Assembly: GCF_928382285.1 (NCBI RefSeq)
Contig: NZ_CAKMSS010000001.1
Coordinates: 1 to 64,000, forward strand
Direction: 5' to 3'
Length of the DNA stretch: 64,000 bases
Source: Rothia nasimurium
GTDB lineage: Bacteria > Actinomycetota > Actinomycetes > Actinomycetales > Micrococcaceae
Made by a program: the position numbers and the translations under genes. Every line of letters begins with the position of its first letter. The first letter of the stretch is position 1. This document shows positions 1 through 9,356 of this stretch, one piece after another. The notes below the pieces were generated by a model. The model searched no databases, was not told where the DNA came from, and was given only the letters and a program-made list of their open reading frames with translations.

Positions 1-232
<232 letters not shown>

Positions 233-331
233 TTATAACTGAGTTTTTGTTTGCGTCCACTGTATGGTTTTGAGATAACAACCCTTTGGGTTTGTTATTG
301 CTGCCCCGTGTGTGGGGTGGTGCATCGTAGG

Positions 332-449
332 TTTACGGTGGTTATAGCGAGAGGGAAACACCCGGTTCCATCCCGAACCCGGAAGTTAAGGCTCTTTGCG
401 CCGATGGTACTGCACTGGTGACGGTGTGGGAGAGTAGGTCACCGCCGGT
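332..449 (+). rRNA. rrf: 5S ribosomal RNA
   Basis: The sequence is about 118 nt long and begins with the tttacggtggttatagcg stretch. It contains the conserved 'cccgaacccggaagttaag' loop B/C region and ends with ggtcaccgccgg, which pairs with the 5' end. It lies about 100 bases downstream of the 23S rRNA, the normal order in an rrn operon. Ends are estimated to within a few bases. Confidence 0.95.
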
Positions 450-470
450 TTTTTGATTGGGATACAGGAA

Positions 471-500
471 GAGCCTGAGTTTTATAGCTCGGGCTCTTTT
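471..500 (+). terminator. rrn operon terminator 1
   Basis: A 9-bp stem (gagcctgag with ctcgggctc, one G-U type pair) closes an 8-base loop and is followed by a T-run. It lies just downstream of the 5S gene and is the first of two tandem terminators. Confidence 0.8.
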
Positions 501-507
501 TGTTTGT

Positions 508-537
508 GGCTCGGAGCTATCGCTCCGAGCCCTTTTT
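508..537 (+). terminator. rrn operon terminator 2
   Basis: A perfect 10-bp stem (ggctcggagc with gctccgagcc) has a 4-base loop and is followed by a run of six T. Tandem terminators are common after rRNA operons. Confidence 0.85.
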
Positions 538-702
538 TGTTTTAAAGCGACGGCCAAGAGTGAAGCTGTGTGCCTGAAAACGCACCGGTAAGACCAGGCA
601 GCCCCTACGCAAGGTACCTCAAGCCAGATAAACTAGAACCTAGCATTAAAAACAGGGCAAAAAGAGCCCAACCCCCACCACAAACACCATAGAGGAGCTC
701 AC

Positions 703-2037
703 TTGGCTGAATACTCACGTAACCACTCAGATAAAAACCGCGGTGGCTACAAGAAGAACAACGACCGTAACTCCTCACGCCCCTACCGCAGCGACCGCTC
801 CGACCGTAACGACAGCGGCTACACCAAGCGCGACGGCGACCGCCCCTACGGCGACAAGAAGAAGCCCTTCGATAAGAACCGCGGCGGTGGCAAGCGCTTC
901 GACGAGCGTAAAAACAACGGTAACGGCCGCGGCGAACGCTCCTTCGACCGTAAGGGTAATGGCCCCCGCAAGAACTTCGACCGCGACCAGAATAAGCGCG
1001 GCTTCCAGGGGGAGCTCAAAGACCGTAACTTTACTGCTGAGGCAAAGAACCCCAGCGGTGACTACCGTCCGTCAAAGAATGCACCCGAGATCGACACCGA
1101 CGTCACCGGCAAGGAACTCGAAAACTGGACCCTGCGTGCCCTGCGCCAGCTAGAAGCCCAGAACGCAGATACCGTAGCTAAGCACCTGGTCATGGTCGGC
1201 CGTTACCTCGACATCGACCCCGACTTCGCCCTAGAACACGCTGTTGCTGCCTCAAAGCGCGCAGGCCGAATCGGCGTCGTCCGCGAGGTCGTCGGTATCG
1301 CAGCCTACGCTGCAGAGGACTTTGAACTGGCCCTGCGTGAACTGCGCACCCACCGCCGTATCTCGGGCTCCAACGAGCACCTAGCGCTGCTCGTAGACTG
1401 CGAGCGTGCCCTGGGGCGTATCGAAAAGGCCCTGACCCTGGCTGAAGAAGCGAAGAACGAAGAGGTACCTGCCGCCGTCCGCTCTGAGGTCGCTATCGTT
1501 GTCTCCGGTATCTACAGCGACCAGGGCGAGCTGAAGAAGGCTCTGAAGGCCCTTGAGATTCCCGAGCTGAACCCCAAGCGCGGCTTTGACTACTCACCCC
1601 GTCTCTTCAACACCTATGCAGAACTCCTTGAGCAGGATGGCCGTGCAAAAGAAGCAGCCCGCTGGGCCCGCCTTGCCCTGATGACCGAGGCCGCTCTAGG
1701 CCAGGGTGACTTCGTCGAACCTGAAATCTTCGATATCTTCACTGAGCAGGACCTGCTTGAACCCGAAGAACCCTCCGTTGACCTTGAAGCTGCTGAAGCC
1801 CAGGCACCGGCTGCTGAAGCTGTAGAGGCCGACGCGGAAGCAGACGCTGCTGAAGCCACCGAAACCGAGGCTGCCGATGTAGTAGTCGCCGAAGAGTCTG
1901 AAGCCAGCGAAGACGGCGCTCTTTTTGAGGTCGGCGAAACCCTGACGACCACTGAAACCGTAGTTAGCGAAGACCAGGCAGAGGAAGAAGCCCTCTTCGA
2001 GCTGTCTGCTGAAGCTGCTGAGGAGGACCGCGACTAA
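703..2037 (+). CDS. TPR-like protein with basic Arg/Gly/Asn-rich head and acidic tail
   Basis: The protein has 444 residues and three clearly different parts. Residues 1 to about 130 are rich in Arg, Lys, Asn, Gly and Asp, with RGG/DRN-like repeats typical of disordered RNA-binding tails. Residues about 145-345 are helical and TPR-like (repeated Ala/Leu pairs such as LALLVDCERALGRIEKAL). The last ~85 residues are Ala/Glu-rich and strongly acidic. The start is TTG at 703 with gaggag at 692-697. Its stop overlaps the next ATG by one base, so it is translationally coupled to the HAD phosphatase. Related genes sit upstream of the HAD/tlyA cluster in other actinobacteria. The function is not established; an RNA or ribosome association is a guess from the basic tail. 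Confidence 0.85.
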   Translation: MAEYSRNHSDKNRGGYKKNNDRNSSRPYRSDRSDRNDSGYTKRDGDRPYGDKKKPFDKNRGGGKRFDERKNNGNGRGERSFDRKGNGPRKNFDRDQNKRGFQGELKDRNFTAEAKNPSGDYRPSKNAPEIDTDVTGKELENWTLRALRQLEAQNADTVAKHLVMVGRYLDIDPDFALEHAVAASKRAGRIGVVREVVGIAAYAAEDFELALRELRTHRRISGSNEHLALLVDCERALGRIEKALTLAEEAKNEEVPAAVRSEVAIVVSGIYSDQGELKKALKALEIPELNPKRGFDYSPRLFNTYAELLEQDGRAKEAARWARLALMTEAALGQGDFVEPEIFDIFTEQDLLEPEEPSVDLEAAEAQAPAAEAVEADAEADAAEATETEAADVVVAEESEASEDGALFEVGETLTTTETVVSEDQAEEEALFELSAEAAEEDRD

Positions 2038-3026
2038 TGCTGCTGGCAGCCCACGACGCTATTCTCTCTGACCTTGATGGTGTAGTGTATGCCGGACCCT
2101 TCGCTATTGAAGGTGCCCCTGAGGCTCTGAACAGGGCACAGGATGCCGGGGTACCGGTAGCCTTCGTGACCAACAATGCCTCGCGCAGCGTCCAGGCCGT
2201 TGCTGATCACCTGGTGGAACTCGGCGTCAACACCGATGCCGACCATGTGATTAGCTCAGCCCAGGCTGCTGCTGAGCTGCTGAAGGCCCAGCTCCCTGCG
2301 GGGGCTAAGGTGCTGATTACCGGGGCGCAGGCTCTCGCCGATTGCGTAGCGGCTGCCGGGCTAACCCCCGTCAATAGCCAGGCTGATGAGCCGGTAGCTG
2401 TGGCCCAGGGCTTCAATCCCAAGATCGTGTGGGAAGATCTCGCTGAAGCCGCCTACACACTGGCCGATGAGAAGGTGCTGTGGGTTGCCTCGAACACCGA
2501 TTTCACTATCCCGAAGGAACGTGGCATCGCCCCCGGTAACGGCACCCTGGTGGGGGCTGTAGCGACGGCTACCGGGCGCACCCCGCAGGTAGCTGGTAAG
2601 CCGGAGTCACCTATTTTTGTCACCGCCGCCCAGAAACTGAACTCTCAGCGTCCTGTGGTGGTGGGCGACCGCCTGGATACCGATATCCAGGGCGGTAACC
2701 GGGCAGCGATGGCGACGGCCGTGGTCATGACCGGGGTGGAGACCTACCAGAGCATTCTGGCGGCTATTCCGGTGGAGCGTCCCACCTATATTCTGGAAGA
2801 CCTCGCCGGTTTCTTCGAGGACTACCCCCAGATCCAGGTGCAGGCAACAGCAACCGGTATGGGCGCTCGGGGCGCAGGCTGGTCCGCTGAGGCAACCGAT
2901 ACCGAACTCACCATCACCGGTGAGGGTAGCGAGATTGATAGTTGGCGTGTGGCCTGCGCAGCCTGGTGGGCTGCCCACCCCGATGCGTCCGCCCCGGTGT
3001 CTCCTAGCCAGGTGCACCGTGGCTAA
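2037..3026 (+). CDS. HAD-superfamily hydrolase, NagD/phosphoglycolate phosphatase-like (subfamily IIA)
   Basis: The 329-residue protein opens with the HAD motif I in the form LSDLDGVVYAG, where Asp is the nucleophile. It continues with motif II in VTNNAS and motif III/IV near VVVGDRLDTDIQGG. The cap-bearing class IIA phosphatases (NagD, PGP, p-nitrophenyl phosphatase) share this layout and dephosphorylate small sugar or glycolate phosphates. The exact substrate cannot be read here. An extra C-terminal stretch of about 65 residues follows the HAD fold. Start ATG overlaps the upstream stop (TAATG), and the small downstream gene starts inside its last codons, so it is part of a tight operon leading to tlyA. 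Confidence 0.9.
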   Translation: MLLAAHDAILSDLDGVVYAGPFAIEGAPEALNRAQDAGVPVAFVTNNASRSVQAVADHLVELGVNTDADHVISSAQAAAELLKAQLPAGAKVLITGAQALADCVAAAGLTPVNSQADEPVAVAQGFNPKIVWEDLAEAAYTLADEKVLWVASNTDFTIPKERGIAPGNGTLVGAVATATGRTPQVAGKPESPIFVTAAQKLNSQRPVVVGDRLDTDIQGGNRAAMATAVVMTGVETYQSILAAIPVERPTYILEDLAGFFEDYPQIQVQATATGMGARGAGWSAEATDTELTITGEGSEIDSWRVACAAWWAAHPDASAPVSPSQVHRG

Positions 3027-3219
3027 GGGCGCGGACGAAACCGCCCAGAGTCTCGAAGAAAAGGCAGGTTCGGGGCTACCGACTGAAGAAGCCGAGGCTC
3101 TCGACCCCGAGTTCGAGGCGGCGCTGACAGCTGCCCTGGCCCTGGATGCCACCGAACGCATCGAGAGGCTGGGCCAGCTGGCGTCTGCCCTCAAAGAAGA
3201 CCTAGATTCAAGCCGCTAG
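3019..3219 (+). CDS. Small acidic protein between the HAD phosphatase and tlyA
   Basis: The 66-residue product starts at GTG 3019, overlapping the end of the HAD gene by 8 bases. A longer in-frame start at 2920 would force a much larger overlap and give an unlikely N-terminus. The protein is acidic and predicted helical, with no Cys, and its C-terminal half (ERIERLGQLASALKEDLDSS) could form an amphipathic helix. Small genes in this position are common next to tlyA in actinobacteria, but I do not know a function. Confidence 0.65.
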   Translation: MAKGADETAQSLEEKAGSGLPTEEAEALDPEFEAALTAALALDATERIERLGQLASALKEDLDSSR

Positions 3220-3247
3220 AGCCGAGTGCGGAGCGGGAAGGAAGAAC

Positions 3248-4000
3248 ATGCGACTGGACCAGTACATGGTGCAGGCAAAGATTGCCCGCTCCCGCACGCT
3301 GGCGGCCAAGATGGTTGAGGGCGGGCACATCAGCGTGAACGGCCGTACCGTGACGAAGCCAGCCCAAAAGCTGAAGGAGGGGGACCGCGTCCGCGTCCGC
3401 CGTAGCGAGCTGACCGAGTATGTGAGCCGCGCCGGGCATAAGCTGGCCGGGGCGCTGGACGCCTTCCCCGAGATCACCGTTGCCGGTAAATTCTGCCTGG
3501 ACGCAGGTGCCTCTACCGGCGGTTTTACCGACGTGCTCCTGCGTCGGGGTGCCAGCCAGGTTGCGGCGGTTGATGTGGGGCACGATCAGCTGGTCGAGCA
3601 GATCCGGAATCACCCGTCCGTTGACGTTTATGAGGGCATGAACGTGCGGCACATGGGCCCCGACGATATCGGCGGGCAGGTAGCCCTTACGGTCTCAGAC
3701 CTGAGCTTTATCTCCCTAACCAAGGTCGTTGAGCCGCTGGCCCGGGCAACGGCCGCAGGTGGGGACCTGCTGCTCATGGTCAAACCCCAGTTTGAGGTGG
3801 GCCCGGCCCGCATCGGCAAGGGCGGGGTGGTAACTGACCCTGAGGTGAGAGCGGACGCCGTGGCGTCCGTCCGCGCAGCAGCGCAGGACGCCGGCCTGCT
3901 CGTGCTGGGGGAGAAGGAAAGCCCCCTGCCGGGGCAGGACGGCAACGTAGAATTCTTCCTCTGGTGCCGCAAGCCTGACGAAGCAACCCCCGCTTCATAG
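3248..4000 (+). CDS. tlyA: TlyA family rRNA 2'-O-methyltransferase
   Basis: The 250-residue protein has an N-terminal S4 RNA-binding domain (residues 1 to about 60, with RLDQYMVQAKIARSRTLAAK) followed by an FtsJ/RrmJ-type methyltransferase domain. The SAM-binding motif reads CLDAGASTGGFTDVLL, and a catalytic Lys lies in VKPQFE. TlyA methylates cytidines of 16S and 23S rRNA (C1409 and C1920) and its loss causes capreomycin resistance in mycobacteria. Length matches the family. It lies 28 bases after the small acidic gene with a ggaagga ribosome-binding site, and upstream of nadK and recN, the classic actinobacterial order. Confidence 0.95.
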   Translation: MRLDQYMVQAKIARSRTLAAKMVEGGHISVNGRTVTKPAQKLKEGDRVRVRRSELTEYVSRAGHKLAGALDAFPEITVAGKFCLDAGASTGGFTDVLLRRGASQVAAVDVGHDQLVEQIRNHPSVDVYEGMNVRHMGPDDIGGQVALTVSDLSFISLTKVVEPLARATAAGGDLLLMVKPQFEVGPARIGKGGVVTDPEVRADAVASVRAAAQDAGLLVLGEKESPLPGQDGNVEFFLWCRKPDEATPAS

Positions 4001-4079
4001 GGCACCCAAAGTCGAATAAATATTCGAAAAAATCCGGTGTGTTGGGCCCAGAAAAACAGCAAAACTGCCTACGGTCAGC

Positions 4080-4091
4080 TAGCCTAAAAGT
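4080..4091 (+). promoter_or_regulatory. Candidate -10 box for leaderless nadK
   Basis: TAGCCT at 4080-4085 fits the actinobacterial TANNNT -10 pattern and lies six bases before the GTG start at 4092. No Shine-Dalgarno sequence is visible. This spacing would place the transcript start at the start codon. Confidence 0.5.
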
Positions 4092-5087
4092 GTGAACGAA
4101 ACACCTGACACCGCCCTCACACCCCAGCAGACCAAGACACCGGGGGAGCGCAATATTCTTGTCTTCGCCCATACCGGCCGTCTTGAGGCCCGCAACGCTG
4201 CTCGTGCTACCTGCACGCAGCTGCACCGGGCTGGCCTGGTGCCCGTGATGAACCGCGCTGACCTGGAAGCCCTGACCGAAAAGTGGGAGAACCCCGTGCC
4301 CGTGGCGGTGGCCCACGAGTCTGTGGCGCTCAAAGACATCGAGCTGGGTATGGTGCTGGGCGGTGACGGGTCGATTCTGCGCGCTGCCGAGATGATTCGC
4401 CACACCCAGATACCCCTCATCGGCGTCAACCTTGGCCACGTAGGGTTTCTTGCAGAGGCCGAAGAATTCGACCTAACCGAAACCGTTGAGCGAGTGGTCT
4501 CGGGCGACTACACGGTCGAAGAGCGCATGGCGATCGACGTGAAGGTCTGGGACGGCAGCCAGAAAATTCTTGAAACCTGGGCCCTTAACGAGGCCAGCGT
4601 TGAAAAGGGCAACCGCGAAAAAATGATCGAGGTGGTCATTGAGGTAGACCGGCGCCCGCTCTCGTCCTTTGGCTGTGACGGCGTGGTGTTGGCAACCCCG
4701 ACCGGATCAACCGCCTACGCCTTTTCTGGCGGTGGCCCGATTGTCTGGCCCAGCGTTGAGGCTATGCTGATGGTGCCCCTCTCGGCCCACGCTCTTTTTG
4801 CCCGCCCCCTGGTGACCGCACCGACCTCGATGATGGCGGTAGAGCTGATCTCCACCAACGGGGCAGAAGGTGTGCTCTGGTGCGATGGACGGCGTACCCG
4901 CGACCTGCCTCCCGGGGCCCGCGTCGAGGTGACCCGCTCGTCCAAGCCCGTCCGCCTGGCCCGTATGCACCCGGCCCCCTTCTCAGAACGCCTGGTCAAG
5001 AAGTTCGAGCTACCCATTGCGGGCTGGCGCGGCCCGCACACCCCCGGGCCTGCGACCAGTGCCCTGACCGTCATCCGTAACGACTAA
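4092..5087 (+). CDS. nadK: NAD kinase
   Basis: This 331-residue enzyme phosphorylates NAD to NADP using ATP or polyphosphate. The diagnostic GGDG motif is in MVLGGDGSILRAAEM, followed by the NLGHVGFLAE block and the second glycine-rich segment LATPTGSTAYAFSGGGP, all in the usual order. About 35 extra residues at the N-terminus precede the fold. The start is GTG 4092, with a -10-like hexamer only six bases upstream, suggesting a leaderless message. It sits 23 bases before recN. Confidence 0.95.
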   Translation: MNETPDTALTPQQTKTPGERNILVFAHTGRLEARNAARATCTQLHRAGLVPVMNRADLEALTEKWENPVPVAVAHESVALKDIELGMVLGGDGSILRAAEMIRHTQIPLIGVNLGHVGFLAEAEEFDLTETVERVVSGDYTVEERMAIDVKVWDGSQKILETWALNEASVEKGNREKMIEVVIEVDRRPLSSFGCDGVVLATPTGSTAYAFSGGGPIVWPSVEAMLMVPLSAHALFARPLVTAPTSMMAVELISTNGAEGVLWCDGRRTRDLPPGARVEVTRSSKPVRLARMHPAPFSERLVKKFELPIAGWRGPHTPGPATSALTVIRND

Positions 5088-5110
5088 CCTCGTCAAGAAA
5101 GTTTTCCCAC

Positions 5111-6817
5111 GTGATTGAAGAAATTCACCTGCGCGATTTGGGCGTCATTACCGATGCCCGCCTGCCTCTTGAACCCGGCTTCTCGGTGCTGACCGGTGAG
5201 ACGGGGGCCGGTAAAACCATGGTCGTGACGGCTCTGGGCATGCTGTTGGGCGCTCGCTCCGATGCCTCTAGCGTGCGCAACGGCGCTAAAAACGCCCTGG
5301 CTGAGGCCGTTATCCGCCTGCCTCAGGGGCACCGCGCCCTAGCCCTGGCCGAGGACGCCGGTGGTTCGGTTGAAGAACTCGACGGCGGTTCTGCCGAGCT
5401 GCTTCTGGCCCGCACCGTCAGCGCCGCAGGTCGCTCTCGCGCCCACGTGGGTGGTGTCTCTGCCCCTATCGGCACGTTGGCAGATATCGGCCATACCCTG
5501 GTTGCGGTCCACGGCCAGTCCGACCAGCTGCGTCTCAAGGACGCCGCCGAACAGCGTCACGCTTTGGACTCCTACGCCGGAAAAAAACTTGAAAAGCTTT
5601 TAGCGGCCTACACCGTCAACTACGAGCGCTACCGTCAGGCCGCCGGGGAACTTCGCGACGTCCGTGAAAATACCCGCGCCCGCGCACTGGAAGCCCAGAC
5701 CCTGCAAGGGGCTCTAGCAGAAATCGATTCGGTGCAGCCTGCTGAGGGCGAAGATGAGGCCCTGCGGGCAGAAAGCCAAAAACTGGCCAACGTTGAGTCC
5801 CTGCGTCTAGCTGCGGCGACGGCGTCCGCCGCTCTGTCGGGCACCGAATACGGGGACGCGGACGAGCCCAACGTGCTGGGGCTGCTCGATGCCGCCCGCA
5901 CCGCCCTGGCCGCAGAAGCAGATGCGGACGCCGACCTGGCAGCTCTCGCTGGACGGCTGAACGAGGCCCTGATTCATGTGACCGACATTGCCGAAGAAAT
6001 CTCGGCTTATACCTCTGGGCTAGATACCGAGGGGCCAGAACGCCTTGCTGAGGTCGAGCACCGCCGGGCCCAGCTCAAGAGCCTGACCCGCAAGTACGGG
6101 GCTGATATTGCCGAGGTGCTGGCCTGGGCAGAAGAATCTCGGGCCCGCCTGGAAACCCTCTCAGATGACCCGGCCCGCCAGGAGGCCCTGGAAGCCGAGC
6201 TGCGCCAGCTGCGCGAGACCCTGGGGGAGCAGGCTGCGGAGCTCACCGACCTGCGCACCAAGGCAGCCCGCAAACTGGCAGCGGCGGTCAGCGAAGAACT
6301 CTCAGCCCTGGCCATGCCGAACGCTTCGCTGGTGGTTGAGGTAGAAGAAACCGAAAAGTTCCACCGCTACGGTAAGGACGCGGTGACCTTCATGCTGGCT
6401 CCCCACGCCCAGGCCGTCCCCCGCCCCCTAGGCAAGGGTGCCTCGGGTGGTGAGCTTTCCCGCGTGATGCTGGCCCTCGAAGTGGTGCTCTCAGAAGTAG
6501 ACCCCGTGCCCACCTTCATCTTTGACGAGGTGGACTCCGGCGTCGGCGGTAAGGCAGCCATTGAAATCGGTCGCCGCCTGGCTATGCTCGCTAAGAACGT
6601 GCAGGTACTGGTGGTCACCCACCTGCCCCAGGTAGCTGCCTTTGCCGACCAGCATATCCTGGTACGCAAAAACGATGACGGCTCCCTCTCACGTGTGCAG
6701 GTTCTCACACCCGAGGAACGAGTCGTAGAGCTTGCCCGCATGCTCTCTGGCCACGACCAGTCAGCAGCAGCCCAGGAACACGCCCGAGAACTCCTGGCCG
6801 ACGCCGGTCAGATCTAG
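5111..6817 (+). CDS. recN: DNA repair protein RecN
   Basis: The 568-residue protein is an SMC-like ATPase used in double-strand-break repair. The N-terminus carries Walker A ([11 protein letters not shown]), the middle is a long Ala/Glu/Leu/Arg-rich coiled coil (residues about 160-370), and the C-terminus has the ABC signature [11 protein letters not shown] and Walker B ([12 protein letters not shown]). Length and order match the family. The start is GTG 5111, 23 bases after nadK. The ATTGAAGAA that follows encodes the typical [12 protein letters not shown] opening. Confidence 0.96.
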   Translation: MIEEIHLRDLGVITDARLPLEPGFSVLTGETGAGKTMVVTALGMLLGARSDASSVRNGAKNALAEAVIRLPQGHRALALAEDAGGSVEELDGGSAELLLARTVSAAGRSRAHVGGVSAPIGTLADIGHTLVAVHGQSDQLRLKDAAEQRHALDSYAGKKLEKLLAAYTVNYERYRQAAGELRDVRENTRARALEAQTLQGALAEIDSVQPAEGEDEALRAESQKLANVESLRLAAATASAALSGTEYGDADEPNVLGLLDAARTALAAEADADADLAALAGRLNEALIHVTDIAEEISAYTSGLDTEGPERLAEVEHRRAQLKSLTRKYGADIAEVLAWAEESRARLETLSDDPARQEALEAELRQLRETLGEQAAELTDLRTKAARKLAAAVSEELSALAMPNASLVVEVEETEKFHRYGKDAVTFMLAPHAQAVPRPLGKGASGGELSRVMLALEVVLSEVDPVPTFIFDEVDSGVGGKAAIEIGRRLAMLAKNVQVLVVTHLPQVAAFADQHILVRKNDDGSLSRVQVLTPEERVVELARMLSGHDQSAAAQEHARELLADAGQI

Positions 6818-6918
6818 CCCCCGGGCAGGTGCCCTACCTGCTCAGCAGAAGCCGGGGCAGGCGTCCGCCCACCGGGCCCTGCCCCGCAGTGTTTACACGC
6901 GCGAAACAGAAACGGTGA

Positions 6919-6932
6919 TAGGCTGGAATTCC
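6919..6932 (+). promoter_or_regulatory. Candidate -10 box for leaderless pyrG
   Basis: TAGGCT at 6919-6924 lies eight bases before GTG 6933, with no Shine-Dalgarno sequence between them. It supports the GTG as the true start and a very short or absent leader. Confidence 0.45.
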
Positions 6933-8597
6933 GTGGTAGATACAAACGCATCAAACAACGGTAAAGTCACCCGCCAGATTTTCGTCACCGGCGGCGTAGC
7001 ATCATCTCTCGGCAAAGGCCTCTCAGCCTCATCTCTCGGCCGACTTCTTCGCTCCCGCGGTCTCTCAGTGACCATGCAGAAGCTCGACCCCTATCTCAAC
7101 GTCGACCCCGGCACCATGAACCCCTTCCAGCACGGTGAAGTATTCGTCACCGACGACGGGGCAGAAACCGACCTCGACATCGGCCACTACGAACGCTTCC
7201 TCGACGAGAACCTCTCCCAGGCAGCAAACGTCACCACCGGCCAGGTCTACTCCCACGTCATCGCCAAGGAACGCCGCGGTGAATACCTGGGCGATACCGT
7301 ACAGGTCATTCCCCATATCACCGACGAAATCAAGCGCCGTATGCGCCTGCCTGCCGAAGGCGAGAACGCCCCCGACATCATCATCACCGAAATCGGTGGC
7401 ACCGTGGGCGACATCGAATCCCTGCCCTTCCTCGAAGCAGCCCGCCAGGTCCGCCGCGATGTAGGCCGCCGGAATGTCTTCTTCCTGCACGTGTCTCTGG
7501 TACCCTTCATCGGGCCGTCCGGCGAGCTGAAGACCAAGCCCACCCAGCACTCCGTTGCCGCCCTGCGCGGCCTGGGTATTATTCCCGACGGCCTGATCCT
7601 GCGCTGTGAACGCGAAGTGCCCGAGTCACACAAGATCAAGATCGGTCATGCCTGTGACGTAGAGCCCGAGGCCGTTATCTCCTGCGCTGACGCCCCCAGC
7701 ATCTACGACATCCCCAAGACCCTGCACAGCCAGAACCTCGACGCCTACATCCTGGACTACCTGGGCATCGACGCTAACCCCGTTGACTTCACCCAGTGGG
7801 ATAAGCTGCTGAGCGCCGTCCACACCCCCAAGACCGAGGTCAACGTTGCTCTGGTCGGTAAGTACATCGACCTGCCCGATGCCTACCTGTCGGTCACAGA
7901 GGCCCTGCGCGCCGGCGGCTTTGCCAACGACGCTAAGGTCAACATCAAGTGGGTTGCCGCCGACCTCTGCGCGAGCCGCGAGGACGCCGCCCACCAGCTG
8001 CGCGGCATGGACGCCATTCTCGTACCTGGCGGCTTCGGCATCCGCGGCCTTGACGGCAAGATTGGCGCCCTGCGCCACGCCCGCGAAAACAAGATTCCCA
8101 CCCTGGGGATCTGCCTAGGGTTGCAGTCTATGGTGCTCGAATACGCCCGCAACGTGCTTGGCATCAAGGACGCCTCATCGACCGAGTTCGACCCCGAGAC
8201 CGCATCCCCGCTGATCGCCACCATCGAAGAGCAGAAGGCCTTTGTGGACGGCGCGGGCGACCTGGGCGGCACTATGCGCCTGGGCCTTTACCCGGCAACC
8301 CTGGCAGCAGGTTCACTGGCTGAAAGCGTGTACGGGGCAACCGAGGTAGCAGAACGTCACCGCCACCGCTACGAGGTCAACAACGACTACCGTCAGCAGC
8401 TGGAAGAAGCCGGTCTGGTGATCTCCGGTACCTCACCCGACTCGTCCCTGGTGGAGTTCGTCGAGCTGCCCGTGAGCGAGCACCCCTACTACATCGCCAC
8501 CCAGGCCCACCCGGAATACCGCTCCCGCCCAACCCGCCCCCACCCCCTCTTTGCGGGGCTGATCAAGGCGGCACTTGAGACCCGCAAGAACGGCTAG
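6933..8597 (+). CDS. pyrG: CTP synthase
   Basis: The enzyme makes CTP from UTP, ATP and glutamine. The open frame extends back to 6732 but that part overlaps recN and is unlike the family. GTG 6933 gives 554 residues, the normal size, with the synthase domain beginning at [20 protein letters not shown]. The P-loop, the [11 protein letters not shown] motif and the C-terminal class I glutamine amidotransferase domain are present. The nucleophile Cys is in GICLGLQSM and the catalytic His-Glu pair in [11 protein letters not shown]. It is separated from recN by 115 bases and followed after 14 bases by the NUDIX gene. Confidence 0.96.
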   Translation: MVDTNASNNGKVTRQIFVTGGVASSLGKGLSASSLGRLLRSRGLSVTMQKLDPYLNVDPGTMNPFQHGEVFVTDDGAETDLDIGHYERFLDENLSQAANVTTGQVYSHVIAKERRGEYLGDTVQVIPHITDEIKRRMRLPAEGENAPDIIITEIGGTVGDIESLPFLEAARQVRRDVGRRNVFFLHVSLVPFIGPSGELKTKPTQHSVAALRGLGIIPDGLILRCEREVPESHKIKIGHACDVEPEAVISCADAPSIYDIPKTLHSQNLDAYILDYLGIDANPVDFTQWDKLLSAVHTPKTEVNVALVGKYIDLPDAYLSVTEALRAGGFANDAKVNIKWVAADLCASREDAAHQLRGMDAILVPGGFGIRGLDGKIGALRHARENKIPTLGICLGLQSMVLEYARNVLGIKDASSTEFDPETASPLIATIEEQKAFVDGAGDLGGTMRLGLYPATLAAGSLAESVYGATEVAERHRHRYEVNNDYRQQLEEAGLVISGTSPDSSLVEFVELPVSEHPYYIATQAHPEYRSRPTRPHPLFAGLIKAALETRKNG

Positions 8598-8611
8598 TAC
8601 TGTTCTAAGGT

Positions 8612-9355
8612 ATGCAACAGAATCTCTCGTATGAGGTGGGGGACGCCCCCCGCCTCGACGCCCCGGCGCTCGCCGCGACCCAAGATACAATCGCTGACAT
8701 CGCCAACCCCCGCTACGTCACCAGCCGCACCACCAAATTTGAGGGCTACGTCTGGGACGTTATCCGCGAGGGCATAGCACTGGAAGAAGGCGCTGAACCC
8801 TTCGAACGAGATTTTCTGTTGCATCCCGGGGCGGTAGCCGTCCTCGCTCTCAACGAGAAGAACGAGGTGCTGCTCATCAACCAGTACCGCCACCCAGTGC
8901 GCGCCAACCTCTGGGAAATCCCAGCTGGCCTGCTCGATATTGACGGGGAAGACCCCGTCCATGCAGCTGCCCGCGAACTGGCAGAAGAAACCGACCTCCA
9001 AGCCGCTCGGTGGGATACCCTCATGGAGTTCTACAACTCACCCGGCGGCATGGGAGAGACCTGCCGAATCTACCTGGCCCGCGATCTCAGCGAAATTCCT
9101 GCCGAAGACCGCGAAGAGCGAGTCCACGAAGAAGCAGAAATCGTACAGCGCTGGGTGCCCCTCGACGAGGCAGTGCGCGCAGTGTTGGCAGGGCGTATCC
9201 ACAACGCAGCCTCCACCAACGCGATCCTCGCCGCCGACGCAGCTGCCCGCCGTAACTTCGAAACCCTCTACCCGGCGTCCGCCCCCTTCACCGCTCACCC
9301 TGCCCTGCGTGAAGCCAACTACCGGGGAGAAATCCGCCCCGCCGAAGGGCTCTAA
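8612..9355 (+). CDS. NUDIX hydrolase, probable ADP-ribose pyrophosphatase
   Basis: The 247-residue protein contains a NUDIX box spanning GEDPVHAAARELAEETDL. It has the catalytic REL-EE core, with Asp where Gly is usual in the EExG part. The NQYRHPVRANLWEIPAGLLD segment before it is typical of ADP-ribose pyrophosphatases, which cleave ADP-ribose to AMP and ribose 5-phosphate. A C-terminal extension of about 40 residues is present. TACTGT at 8598-8603 lies eight bases before the ATG and could serve a near-leaderless transcript. The stop overlaps the approach to xerD, whose GTG begins two bases later. Confidence 0.9.
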   Translation: MQQNLSYEVGDAPRLDAPALAATQDTIADIANPRYVTSRTTKFEGYVWDVIREGIALEEGAEPFERDFLLHPGAVAVLALNEKNEVLLINQYRHPVRANLWEIPAGLLDIDGEDPVHAAARELAEETDLQAARWDTLMEFYNSPGGMGETCRIYLARDLSEIPAEDREERVHEEAEIVQRWVPLDEAVRAVLAGRIHNAASTNAILAADAAARRNFETLYPASAPFTAHPALREANYRGEIRPAEGL

Positions 9356-9356
9356 G

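Noticed and set aside
6732..6932. Upstream extension of pyrG to 6732
   Set aside because: The extension overlaps recN, does not resemble CTP synthase and lacks a start signal; GTG 6933 is preferred.
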